Assembly: GCA_041936745.1 (NCBI GenBank)
Contig: JBHGWS010000059.1
Location: 1-43,911, forward strand
Reading direction: 5' to 3'
DNA: 43,911 nucleotides
Origin: Darwinibacter acetoxidans_A
GTDB taxonomy: Bacteria; Bacillota; Limnochordia; Darwinibacteriales; Darwinibacteriaceae
The translations under genes were made by a program, and so were the position numbers. Under the pieces are notes generated by a model. The model was not told the DNA's origin. It searched no databases and saw only the letters and a list, made by a program, of their open reading frames with translations. Positions 1 to 6,653 of this stretch are shown here, in pieces (position 1 is the first letter of the stretch; each line of letters opens with the position of its first letter).

Positions 1-693
1 GGTGTTATAGAGGCGCTGAAGGCGCTCAAAAAGCGTTTTGGCGCTGAGGTGGACATAGTCACGGGTAATGTGGCTACGGGGCAGGCGACGGAAGATCTGA
101 TCAAAGCGGGGGCGGATGCCGTTAAAGTGGGCATTGGGCCCGGTTCTATCTGCACGACTAGGGTGGTGGCCGGTGTTGGCGTACCCCAACTGACGGCAAT
201 TTGGGAGTGTGCCCGGGTCGGCAGAAAATACGGCGTGCCCATTATCGCCGATGGCGGCCTGCGCTATTCCGGTGATATTGTAAAGGCTCTGGCGGCCGGC
301 GCCGGTTCTGTCATGCTGGGAAGCCTCCTGGCCGGCACGAAAGAAAGCCCCGGCGAAACAGAGATTTACCAAGGCCGGAGCTACAAGGTTTATCGGGGTA
401 TGGGATCTCTAGCCGCCATGAAGGAAGGCAGTGAAGATCGCTATTTCCAAAGCGGTGCCAAAAAATTAGTACCGGAAGGCATTGAAGGCCGCGTACCCTA
501 TAAAGGGGCGCTTGCCGATACGGTCTTCCAACTGGTCGGGGGCTTAAGAGCAGGCATGGGTTACTGCGGAGCGGCCGATCTTGAGGCTCTTTACAAGAAA
601 GGTACCTTTGTGCGGATTACTGCCGCAGGCGTGCAGGAAAATCATCCGCACCATGTTCAAATTACAAAAGAGGCGCCGAACTACAGATTCTAA
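1..693 (+). CDS. guaB: IMP dehydrogenase, C-terminal part (5' end outside window)
   Basis: The frame is open from base 1 and ends at TAA 691-693, giving the last 230 residues of inosine-5'-monophosphate dehydrogenase, the NAD-dependent step from IMP to XMP in GTP synthesis in the cytosol. The catalytic loop is visible as GPGSICTTR, whose Cys forms the thioimidate with IMP. It is followed by the phosphate-binding stretch IIADGGLRYSGDIVKAL, the second phosphate site with VMLGSLLAGTKE, the YRGMGS segment and the mobile flap. The C-terminus (QITKEAPNY) is typical of bacterial GuaB. The N-terminal barrel half and any CBS domains lie upstream of the window. A small hairpin with a T-run follows the stop. 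Confidence 0.97.
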   Translation, partial: GVIEALKALKKRFGAEVDIVTGNVATGQATEDLIKAGADAVKVGIGPGSICTTRVVAGVGVPQLTAIWECARVGRKYGVPIIADGGLRYSGDIVKALAAGAGSVMLGSLLAGTKESPGETEIYQGRSYKVYRGMGSLAAMKEGSEDRYFQSGAKKLVPEGIEGRVPYKGALADTVFQLVGGLRAGMGYCGAADLEALYKKGTFVRITAAGVQENHPHHVQITKEAPNYRF

Positions 694-710
694 AGGCTAG
701 CGCCTTTTTT
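692..710 (+). terminator. Short intrinsic terminator after guaB
   Basis: AAAGGC (692-697) and GCCTTT (702-707) form a 6-bp stem with loop TAGC, followed by more T residues. The stem is short, so read-through into the next gene is possible. Confidence 0.5.
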
Positions 711-731
711 AGAATAACATAAGGGGAGTGG

Positions 732-1400
732 ATGAAAATTGAGATAAAGGCCAGGCAGAAGTTCTGCATAGTTGTTGTTTTTCTCGGCTTGTTCATTTTA
801 GTAGCGCTCAGCCGTTTCTTTCAGCCGGCACCGTCGCTCGTTTTTAGCCTGCTTGCCTGCCAGCAGCTGCTGTTTTTTGCCGGCGGGGCCTTTGGTGCCA
901 GGCGGGATGTGTTAAACCCCCCTAAGTTCAAGCGCGTTATTGTCAGTTTTCTTGGGGGGATCGGCCTATTTCTGGCGAACACGGCCAGCAGTGCTTTAGT
1001 GCTGCAGTTAAGTTCGCGCTTTTTAGGCAGTGAGCTGACGGCGCAATTGGTCAGCCGGGAGCGGGGTGGCATAGATTTGTTTTTACAAAGCGAAAACCCC
1101 CTTTTTGCCAAGGGGATTATCTTTTTATTAATCGTGGGGGCACCCCTCAGTGAAGAATTATTCTTTCGGGGGCTGTTTTTGGATTTTTGGCGGAGTAAAA
1201 TAGGTGCCCTGCGTGCAACTTTATTGGCCGCGGCAGCATTTGCCGTTCTGCATTTTTACCTTATTCAGTTTATTCCGGTCCTTTTAGCAGGTATTTTACT
1301 AGGCGTTATGTTTGTCCGCAGCGATAATATTTTCGTGCCCGCTATCGCCCACGGGGTGGCCAATACTTTGGTCCTTTTAATCCTGCTGGCCCACTTATAA
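732..1400 (+). CDS. CPBP-family intramembrane metalloprotease
   Basis: This 222-residue membrane protein has several hydrophobic segments and the three hallmark motifs of the CPBP (CAAX protease and bacteriocin-processing, Abi) family: a Glu-Glu-x3-Arg motif in SEELFFRG, a mid-region His in FAVLHF, and a C-terminal His/Asn motif in HGVANTLV. These form the metal-dependent active site inside the membrane. The substrate in this organism is unknown; relatives act in prenyl-protein processing, bacteriocin immunity or peptide maturation. The ATG at 732 has GGGGAG just upstream. It follows guaB by 38 bp and may be co-transcribed by read-through. Its stop overlaps the convergent darA stop by a few bases. 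Confidence 0.85.
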   Translation: MKIEIKARQKFCIVVVFLGLFILVALSRFFQPAPSLVFSLLACQQLLFFAGGAFGARRDVLNPPKFKRVIVSFLGGIGLFLANTASSALVLQLSSRFLGSELTAQLVSRERGGIDLFLQSENPLFAKGIIFLLIVGAPLSEELFFRGLFLDFWRSKIGALRATLLAAAAFAVLHFYLIQFIPVLLAGILLGVMFVRSDNIFVPAIAHGVANTLVLLILLAHL

Positions 1401-1715
1401 TTTCCAAAATTCTTCGACATCGATCACAAAAACAATGGCCCCGCCTGCTTCAACTTCAATGGGTACGCCAACGGCCGTAGGCAGCTCGGGAGCAATCTGT
1501 GGAATAATCTTTTTACGAGGAGCGCAGGTCGAACGAATGATTTCGATGACTTCTTCGACTTTTTCGGCTTTCACTCCGATCAACAAGGTAGTGTTGCCCT
1601 GGAGCAAGAAACCACCGGTGCTGGCCAATTTAGTTGCCTGCATGCCGTTTTCCATGAGAGTTTCCATTAAAAAGGCCGCATCGCTGTCTTCGACTACGGT
1701 TATCACTAGTTTCAC
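1395..1715 (-). CDS. darA: Cyclic-di-AMP receptor (DarA/PstA family)
   Basis: This 106-residue protein matches the PII-like c-di-AMP receptor family (PF06153, YaaQ/DarA/PstA). It starts with the conserved MKLVITVVEDSDAAFL strand-helix and has the family segment TKLASTGGFLLQGNTTLLIG, which in characterised members contributes to c-di-AMP binding. A C-terminal GGAIVFVIDVEEF strand completes the ferredoxin-like fold. It forms trimers that sense the second messenger; the downstream partner is not known. The GTG start is preceded by AAAGGAGGAGAG on the minus strand. It lies 51 bp downstream of the glycosyltransferase gene on the same strand, so the two may share a transcript. Confidence 0.9.
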   Translation of the reverse strand: MKLVITVVEDSDAAFLMETLMENGMQATKLASTGGFLLQGNTTLLIGVKAEKVEEVIEIIRSTCAPRKKIIPQIAPELPTAVGVPIEVEAGGAIVFVIDVEEFWKL

Positions 1716-1766
1716 GACTCTCTCCTCCTTTCCCGGTTATATTTGACGTTTTCCCCGAAATTCCTG

Positions 1767-2744
1767 TTAAGGCGCCGTATTTTCAGTCTTTTCAGTTAAA
1801 ATTTGCTGGTAGACCAGGATTAATTCAGCGGCCATGGCGGTAATGGAAAAATGGGCTCGGGCATACTTAGTGCCAAAACTACTTAATTCTTCTAAGTAGG
1901 CGGGCGTAAGTTTTTTCAAGAGGCGGCGCGCCCTGTGAGGCGTCAGCTGCTTTTTAAAAGCCCGGCCGCTGAAATTATATTTCCGCAGCCTCGCCGCGTT
2001 AGCCGGCGTGACCAACCCATCGAAAAACTCGCCCAAAACCACCGCCGCCAAACCGGCGGCCATGCCCTCTCTGATCGCCCTGCCCGTACCGACCAAAAGG
2101 CTCGCTTGGCTGAGGAGCGGTTCGATCTCAATCTGCCATTTCTTATTCTTCGCCCCCGGGTGGTGCCAATCGCCTGCGGAGATTACCTGCCAGCCTTGGG
2201 CTAAAAGTTCGCCTGCCATAATCCGGAAGTTCTCTTTTTTTGCCGGCGGTGTTTGTGCCAAAAACAAGGCCTGCCTGGGCTTTTTTTTATTAAATTGGTT
2301 GCGAAAAAGAGGCACGCCGTTTTCAACCAAAAAGACGGGCATCTGCCCCAGATCTAAGCTTTCTTTCATTTCCCGGCTGATCACCACCGCGGCCTTTTGT
2401 TGGCGCAAAAGATCCCGCGGGGCAAAATCAAGGTAATGGATCGTTGTTAAGGTGGGGATTTTAAGTAATCTGCCCAATTCAATGACCGCTTTTAAGGTGT
2501 GGGCGGAATGATTGTGAATCAGATCGGGCCGGAAGCGGCGGCAGAGCCTGATCGTTTTGAGAGGGTTTGCGGTCCCGCTGTAAGGTATCCCCTTTTCCTT
2601 AAGCCACTGCTGATAACTTGGGCAGCCCAAACGGGTGATGATCAGAAAGACCTTATGGCCCAGCCGCTGCAGTTCTTGGCAGAGGGATAAAACATGCGTT
2701 GTCTGCCCGTTTCTGTAAAAGCTGGTTGCAATTAAAATACGCAT
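1767..2744 (-). CDS. Glycosyltransferase family 4 protein
   Basis: This 325-residue cytosolic enzyme of the GT-B fold probably transfers a sugar from a nucleotide donor to an envelope or spore-surface acceptor. The N-terminal domain starts MRILIATSFYRNGQTTHVLSL, the usual GT4 opening with a Gly-rich acceptor-side loop, and contains RPDLIHNHSAHT and TTIHYLDF. The C-terminal donor domain has VGTGRAIREGMAAGLAAVV, which corresponds to the EX7E region with one acidic residue retained. The protein is shorter than the usual 360-400 residues, mainly in the donor domain. ATG start with AAGGAAGG upstream. The actual donor and acceptor cannot be deduced. Confidence 0.85.
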   Translation of the reverse strand: MRILIATSFYRNGQTTHVLSLCQELQRLGHKVFLIITRLGCPSYQQWLKEKGIPYSGTANPLKTIRLCRRFRPDLIHNHSAHTLKAVIELGRLLKIPTLTTIHYLDFAPRDLLRQQKAAVVISREMKESLDLGQMPVFLVENGVPLFRNQFNKKKPRQALFLAQTPPAKKENFRIMAGELLAQGWQVISAGDWHHPGAKNKKWQIEIEPLLSQASLLVGTGRAIREGMAAGLAAVVLGEFFDGLVTPANAARLRKYNFSGRAFKKQLTPHRARRLLKKLTPAYLEELSSFGTKYARAHFSITAMAAELILVYQQILTEKTENTAP

Positions 2745-2772
2745 GGAATCCTTCCTTTGGTTGGGGGTAAAA

Positions 2773-2801
2773 CCAAATCCAGCAGTGGCTGCTGGATTTG
2801 G
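2773..2801 (-). terminator. Strong intrinsic terminator after the Cys-rich protein gene
   Basis: A perfect 13-bp inverted repeat, CCAAATCCAGCAG and CTGCTGGATTTGG, with loop TGG. On the minus strand it is followed by TTTT. It separates the Cys-rich gene from the glycosyltransferase gene. Confidence 0.85.
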
Positions 2802-2808
2802 CTTAGTT

Positions 2809-3393
2809 TTAACGTCCCGGCCTGACCGGTTGTGGTGGAAACGGCGGCCAGAACTTGCCTGACTCCGCGTCTTCGAACCATTCGGCGCAGCCGATGGGGG
2901 AGACCTGTTCGCACTCGGGCGGTTCCGGGCAGAACCTGCCCATTACTTCCAATTGGACTAAAGCTACGGCCTTGATCACGATATAAACGCCGACCTCGCA
3001 CTCAATTGCGGCACCGCCGTCCACGGCTCGCGAATTTAAGGTGCGCAGAAGAGGCAGGATCACGACTTCCATGCCAACTTGAGCGCCTTCCAGGCGGATG
3101 CCGGTTTTGCGGAATTGGGCCGTCTGCTGAATGAATTGAGGTGTACCGTTGCCGTCGTACTCAACGTTTAGAACGAATTCAACGTTCAGGTCAACTTCTC
3201 CCGCACTTGTAATAAACCCGGCGGCGTTGATATCCGTAATCGCGCAGTTGACGATATTGACTGCAGGAGGGCACGTGGGGGGGATCAGGATGCGGTAAGT
3301 TGGGCAGTCCACTATTGAACATTCGTTGTAAACTTTGTTGACATAGATGCACTCCCTTTGAAACTCAGGCTCGTAATTACAGCGATAAGACAT
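2809..3393 (-). CDS. Cys-rich putative spore-surface protein
   Basis: This 194-residue protein has no signal peptide or membrane segment. The N-terminal 50 residues are Cys-rich (pairs such as YVNKVYNECSIVDCPTY), a region of alternating hydrophobic beta-strand character follows (about 60-145), and a Pro/Cys tail ends in PPFPPQPVRPGR. The layout recalls Clostridia spore-coat or exosporium-type proteins with VDKVYDSC-like openings and, weakly, the SPOCS (DUF3794) beta domain; that comparison is from memory and not verified. The upstream -10-like CATACAAT fits a mother-cell sigma factor. ATG start with AAAGGAGG. It is transcribed alone, ending at the strong hairpin at 2773-2801. The exact function is unknown. 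Confidence 0.75.
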   Translation of the reverse strand: MSYRCNYEPEFQRECIYVNKVYNECSIVDCPTYRILIPPTCPPAVNIVNCAITDINAAGFITSAGEVDLNVEFVLNVEYDGNGTPQFIQQTAQFRKTGIRLEGAQVGMEVVILPLLRTLNSRAVDGGAAIECEVGVYIVIKAVALVQLEVMGRFCPEPPECEQVSPIGCAEWFEDAESGKFWPPFPPQPVRPGR

Positions 3394-3416
3394 ATCTAAT
3401 CCTCCTTTCCTAAACC

Positions 3417-3424
3417 ATTGTATG
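3417..3424 (-). promoter_or_regulatory. SigE/SigK-like -10 element upstream of the Cys-rich gene
   Basis: On the minus strand CATACAAT matches the -10 consensus of the mother-cell sporulation sigma factors. A GCAC, compatible with the short SigK -35, lies 16 bases further upstream. It sits about 24 bp before the ATG with an SD in between. Confidence 0.4.
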
Positions 3425-3508
3425 CGGTTTGGGTAGGGGGGTGCGTTTTGGGCGGGAAAAGTCTTAAGTTTGAGGCTTGTGCATAGTAAATATTAGGGGG
3501 TGCGGTTT

Positions 3509-4855
3509 ATGTTGGTCAAAGTCAACCAACCGGTTTTTTCGCAGGTGGAATTGGCGGGTAGGGATTTAATTGTGCATTTTGCAAATGGGGAGAAAAGGCG
3601 CCTTTTAGACGGCGCCGGCCACTTCGCCGCAGCGGTAAGCGGTAAGGTGCTGCATATAGTGGGGTTTTTAGAGGGGGATTTTGCCTGGCATTACTACGGC
3701 GAAAAGGAATTGAGGCAGGAGCGCATCGATTTAGGCGGTGTTTACGGCGGGGGCGCAAAACTTATTACGGATTCATTCGGCGGTGTCCACCTGCTTTATT
3801 TCACTAAGCAGGCCACAGGGTACACTTCTTTACTGCGCCACTGCATTTTCCAAGAAGAGTGGTTTGGGCCTCTTTTGGTAACTGCTAATATCCCGGCGGA
3901 TGCGGCCGGTTTCAGTGCCGCTTGGCACCGCGATCAATACCTCCATGCAGTGTACTGCGGTTACCGCCAGGGCAGGCTGTTTTATCGCGTTTTTGATCTG
4001 GAAAGGCGTATTTGGAGCGGCGCGGCACCTTTAACTGAAACACAGGCCAGCCAACCTCAGTTAGTGCCGGCCCAAGATCTGCACCTTTTCTGGCAGGAGC
4101 AGGAAAAATACACCGTACTTAAGGTGAGGGTAAAAGGGGATACCTGGGGGATCCCCCAACGCCTGGGCACCGGCAAGGCTCACGTTTCGCAAGTGGGGTT
4201 TGCCAAAAACAAGGAGTGGCGTGTCTTTTTCTCTCAGGGAGATAAATTTTATGAAACAACCTTCGGCAGCTGGGCCCAGCCAACTCAGCAGGAGCGGGGG
4301 CTTTACGATTACACTTGGGCGGTTATCGAAACAAAAGACAGCGGCGGCTTAACTATGCCTATCTTTCAATTAAAAGAAAAAGCGCCGGCCAAAAAGGAGA
4401 CACCCCCCAAGCAAGCACCGGCTCCCGCGGCAGATGAAAAGCGCCGGCCCAAAGAAGAGGCCGAGCCTGCGGCAGCCCAAAAAGAACAGGCGGTTTGGGA
4501 GAAGGAGGCCAAACTGCAGACGGCTTTGATCGAAGAGGCATTTCGGACGCTGAAAGAGTGGGAGGACTTTAAAAAGAGCATGCTGCGCTGGCAGGCCGGT
4601 TTTCAGCCGCCTAAGCCGGTTGAACTTGCTCCGCTCACTTCTAAATTGAGTGGTTTAGAGGCTAAATTGGGCCGGTTAGAAAGAAGCCTTGTTTTACTAA
4701 AGCAGGGACAGGGCGAGAAAAATACGGCCTTAGAAAAAGAACAGGCCCGTTTAGAAGAGGCTTTAGGGCGTTTAAGCAGGCGCCTTGGCGATTTGGAACT
4801 TCTGGAAAACAGGCGCCAAAAAAGCCTGTGGCGGAGAGTCCTGGCTAGGCTCTAG
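3509..4855 (+). CDS. Unrecognised protein: propeller-like N-terminus, charged linker, C-terminal coiled coil
   Basis: I do not recognise this family. The 448-residue product has no signal peptide. Residues 1 to about 280 are rich in short beta strands and repeated aromatic patterns (for example HLLYFTKQ, YLHAVYCGYRQGRLFYRVF, DLHLFWQEQEKY), suggesting a sialidase-like beta-propeller. A Pro/Ala/Lys/Glu-rich linker covers about 288-330. The last 120 residues are strongly helical with heptad-like Leu spacing, a predicted coiled coil ending in a basic tail. ATG 3509 is preferred because ATTAGGGGG ends 8 nt upstream; a GTG at 3500 in the same frame overlaps that site. It lies 38 bp upstream of the thioredoxin-like gene. 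A scaffold or surface-assembly role would be a guess. Confidence 0.75.
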   Translation: MLVKVNQPVFSQVELAGRDLIVHFANGEKRRLLDGAGHFAAAVSGKVLHIVGFLEGDFAWHYYGEKELRQERIDLGGVYGGGAKLITDSFGGVHLLYFTKQATGYTSLLRHCIFQEEWFGPLLVTANIPADAAGFSAAWHRDQYLHAVYCGYRQGRLFYRVFDLERRIWSGAAPLTETQASQPQLVPAQDLHLFWQEQEKYTVLKVRVKGDTWGIPQRLGTGKAHVSQVGFAKNKEWRVFFSQGDKFYETTFGSWAQPTQQERGLYDYTWAVIETKDSGGLTMPIFQLKEKAPAKKETPPKQAPAPAADEKRRPKEEAEPAAAQKEQAVWEKEAKLQTALIEEAFRTLKEWEDFKKSMLRWQAGFQPPKPVELAPLTSKLSGLEAKLGRLERSLVLLKQGQGEKNTALEKEQARLEEALGRLSRRLGDLELLENRRQKSLWRRVLARL

Positions 4856-4893
4856 CGCATATACTGTGGTAAACATCTGCGGGGTGATTTTGG

Positions 4894-5184
4894 ATGGACC
4901 TGATTGTTTACGGCAGTGCCGCATCTTGGGTGCCGATCTGTGACAGCTGACGAAAAAGCATGCCTCTGGAGGAGGCTGTGGCTTCTCTGCGCCATAAGGT
5001 GCGAAGAAGGTTTGGCAGCGCAGTGCGGGTGCGCTTAATAGATGCGGATTTAAATAGGGGGTGGCGCTGGGAGCGGCCTCTGCCGCTTGTGCTGCTTGCC
5101 GGTAAGGTTATTTTACGCGGTGAAATTTCCGCCAAGGTGGTGCTGAAAAAGATCGAAAGCCTGCTGGCGGAAGGGGAGTTATAA
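4894..5184 (+). CDS. Candidate CxxU selenoprotein, thioredoxin fold, read through TGA at 4948-4950
   Basis: Translation from ATG 4894, with GGGGTGAT ending 5 nt before it, gives 18 residues beginning MDLIVYGSAAS and ending in ICDS. Then comes TGA, then 77 residues in the same frame to TAA 5182-5184. Reading TGA as selenocysteine yields a 96-residue protein with a complete thioredoxin-like pattern: strand DLIVYG, motif C-D-S-U at 16-19, helix, strand VRVRLIDADL, a probable cis-Pro in RPLPLVLLAGKVILRG and a final helix. The layout recalls small YuzD-like (DUF1462) or thioredoxin-like proteins with CxxC here. The first in-frame ATG after the TGA (4960) has no ribosome binding site and would drop both the redox motif and strand 1. 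The alternatives are a nonsense-mutated pseudogene or a sequencing error. No sel genes are in view. Confidence 0.6.
4956..4984 (+). promoter_or_regulatory. Candidate bacterial SECIS hairpin
   Basis: Directly after the in-frame TGA, GCCTC (4962-4966) pairs with GAGGC (4972-4976) around the loop TGGAG. A lower stem AAGC (4956-4959) pairs with GCTT (4981-4984) across an internal loop. The apical loop begins 16 nt after the TGA and has G at its second and third positions, matching the known bacterial SECIS layout of a 3'-proximal hairpin with an early loop G bound by SelB. Confidence 0.5.
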
Positions 5185-5220
5185 TGGCAGAAATTGGACC
5201 GCCGATTACCGTTAAATTCC

Positions 5221-5229
5221 TGCTATAAT
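5221..5229 (+). promoter_or_regulatory. Extended -10 promoter for the CAP-domain gene
   Basis: TGCTATAAT is a perfect extended -10 element (TGnTATAAT), 33 bp upstream of the GTG start, with ATAGGAGGAATT between. No good -35 is visible, as is common for extended -10 promoters. Confidence 0.6.
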
Positions 5230-5261
5230 GGAGCCAAGAAATGTTATAGGAGGAATTTAGT

Positions 5262-5909
5262 GTGAGAAAACTTTCAGCCCTAATTGTTATTTTATGCTTC
5301 ACTCTAACTGCCGGGGCCCACGCCAGCGCTTGGGATTTGTGGGCCCCCACTGCACCGATCGTTTCCGATTCTTTTTGGGGCGTGCCTTTTTGGCCGGACT
5401 GGAATTTTAACCCCACACCGGCGCCCAATCCGAAACCGAACCCAAGCCGGCCCATAAACCCCGGTACGCCGATTGTGCCTGTGCAGCCCGGCCCACCGAA
5501 AGATGAGGTGCCGTTGCCCGGTGCATCTTTAAGCGCTGATGAACAGAGTTTGTTTAACAAAGTCAACCAAGAACGGCTTAAAATGGGAGTCAAAGCCCTC
5601 AAGCACGATCCCGGCCTGACCGCCTTGGCTAAAGAAAAAAGCTACGATATGGCGGTCCATAGATATTTCAGCCACGTCTCGCCGAATTTCGGCACGGTGT
5701 ATAACATGTTGACCGAGGCGGGGATCGCCTACTTGAGGGCAGGGGAGAACATAGCAAAAACCGGCAGCCTGGCCAGAATCCACCCCCTATTTATGGGCAG
5801 TGCCGATCACAGGGTTAATATCCTCCATTCCGGCTACACCCATATGGGAATCGGCATTGTCAAATATGGGACAAGCTATTATGCCACCCAAATTTTCATA
5901 AAGAAGTAA
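5262..5909 (+). CDS. Secreted CAP (SCP/PR1) domain protein, YkwD-like
   Basis: This 215-residue protein has an N-terminal signal peptide (MRKLSALIVILCFTLTAGAHA, cleavage likely after AHA). A Pro/Asn-rich wall-spacing linker covers about 45-90, and a CAP domain fills the rest. CAP hallmarks are the opening LFNKVNQERLKMGVKAL, the FSHVSP segment, RAGENIA, and the closing HMGIGIVKYG with strand YYATQIFI. Bacterial YkwD-type CAP proteins are found in spore coats and cell envelopes; the activity is not settled. The GTG start has ATAGGAGGAATT upstream. It has its own promoter and ends at a strong terminator, so it is probably monocistronic. Confidence 0.88.
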   Translation: MRKLSALIVILCFTLTAGAHASAWDLWAPTAPIVSDSFWGVPFWPDWNFNPTPAPNPKPNPSRPINPGTPIVPVQPGPPKDEVPLPGASLSADEQSLFNKVNQERLKMGVKALKHDPGLTALAKEKSYDMAVHRYFSHVSPNFGTVYNMLTEAGIAYLRAGENIAKTGSLARIHPLFMGSADHRVNILHSGYTHMGIGIVKYGTSYYATQIFIKK

Positions 5910-5921
5910 TCGAACAGAATT

Positions 5922-5950
5922 AAAAACCCCCACTCAGCGGGGGTTTTTTT
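5922..5950. terminator. Bidirectional intrinsic terminator
   Basis: AAAAACCCCC, loop ACTCAGC, then GGGGGTTTTTTT. The A-run before and the T-run after the stem make it work in both directions, serving the CAP gene on the plus strand and the DUF445 gene on the minus strand, whose stop codon lies in the T-run. Confidence 0.9.
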
Positions 5951-6542
5951 AAAACAGAAGCAGGATTACGACTTGAATAACGCCGATTAAAAAACCAAGC
6001 ACGGCACCGAAGACTTCAATGTGTCGCAGTTCCTTTTTGGCAACTTTGTGGATTAAATCTTCCAATTGAAAGATGTCAAAAGAATTGATTTTTTCTTCCA
6101 CTAAATTGCCTAAAATCTTCTTTTCCTGCAGTTCCCTGCTGAATGAGGTTCCCAAGCCTCCCAGCTGTTTTTCCGCTTCCGCCCGGAACAGCCTTTCCAA
6201 ATGCTGTTTAATTTTCTTTTTAGCATTTTCCGGGATGAAAAAAGGTAGGTAAGGTTCCAGCCTCTCTTCCACGTTGCCGGCGATGTAAGAGGCGATGCTG
6301 TCTCTGATTTCCGGTGTGTTGACAGCTGCCAGCAGGTCTTCGGTTGGCAGCAAATCATCGTTCAAAACCTGGCCGATGCTGGCGGCAATTTCCCCTTTCC
6401 GTTTAGGCAAAACACCCCAAAACTTCCAACCGAAGATATTCCAAGGCGTTCGGGGCCAAAAGAGCATTTTGATGGCAATAACGTTAGTAACCCAGCCGAT
6501 GGCGGCTGCAATCAGTGGTAATAAAATTAGCTGCCAGTCCAT
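5949..6542 (-). CDS. DUF445-family membrane protein
   Basis: This 197-residue protein has one N-terminal hydrophobic segment starting MDWQLILLPLIAAAIGWVTN, a central amphipathic helical region of about 140 residues, and a C-terminal hydrophobic anchor ending GVIQVVILLLF. The opening GWVTNVIAIKMLFWPRTPW and the GVLPKRKGEIA segment are diagnostic of DUF445 (PF04286; the YheB-like set in Bacillus). Its function is not established. Members are shorter (about 200) or longer (about 400); this is the short form. ATG start with TAAGGAG on the minus strand, and a SigA-type promoter just upstream. Confidence 0.85.
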   Translation of the reverse strand: MDWQLILLPLIAAAIGWVTNVIAIKMLFWPRTPWNIFGWKFWGVLPKRKGEIAASIGQVLNDDLLPTEDLLAAVNTPEIRDSIASYIAGNVEERLEPYLPFFIPENAKKKIKQHLERLFRAEAEKQLGGLGTSFSRELQEKKILGNLVEEKINSFDIFQLEDLIHKVAKKELRHIEVFGAVLGFLIGVIQVVILLLF

Positions 6543-6573
6543 GTTAAAAACTCCTTAGTTTTCGCTCGCCCTT

Positions 6574-6601
6574 AGTATAACTGAATTGCCTCAAAAATCA
6601 A
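6574..6601 (-). promoter_or_regulatory. SigA-type promoter for the DUF445 gene
   Basis: On the minus strand TTGATT (6601-6596), 16 nt spacer, TATACT (6579-6574), about 30 bp upstream of the ATG. Confidence 0.5.
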
Positions 6602-6653
6602 CAGGATTTAAAGCCTGTCAACCGAAAGGTATAAGAGGGAAGGAGGCTTTGCT

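Noticed and set aside
4960..5184. A separate 74-residue gene starting at ATG 4960
   Set aside because: No ribosome binding site precedes it, and it would be a thioredoxin fold missing strand 1 and the redox motif. The upstream ATG 4894 has a good site.
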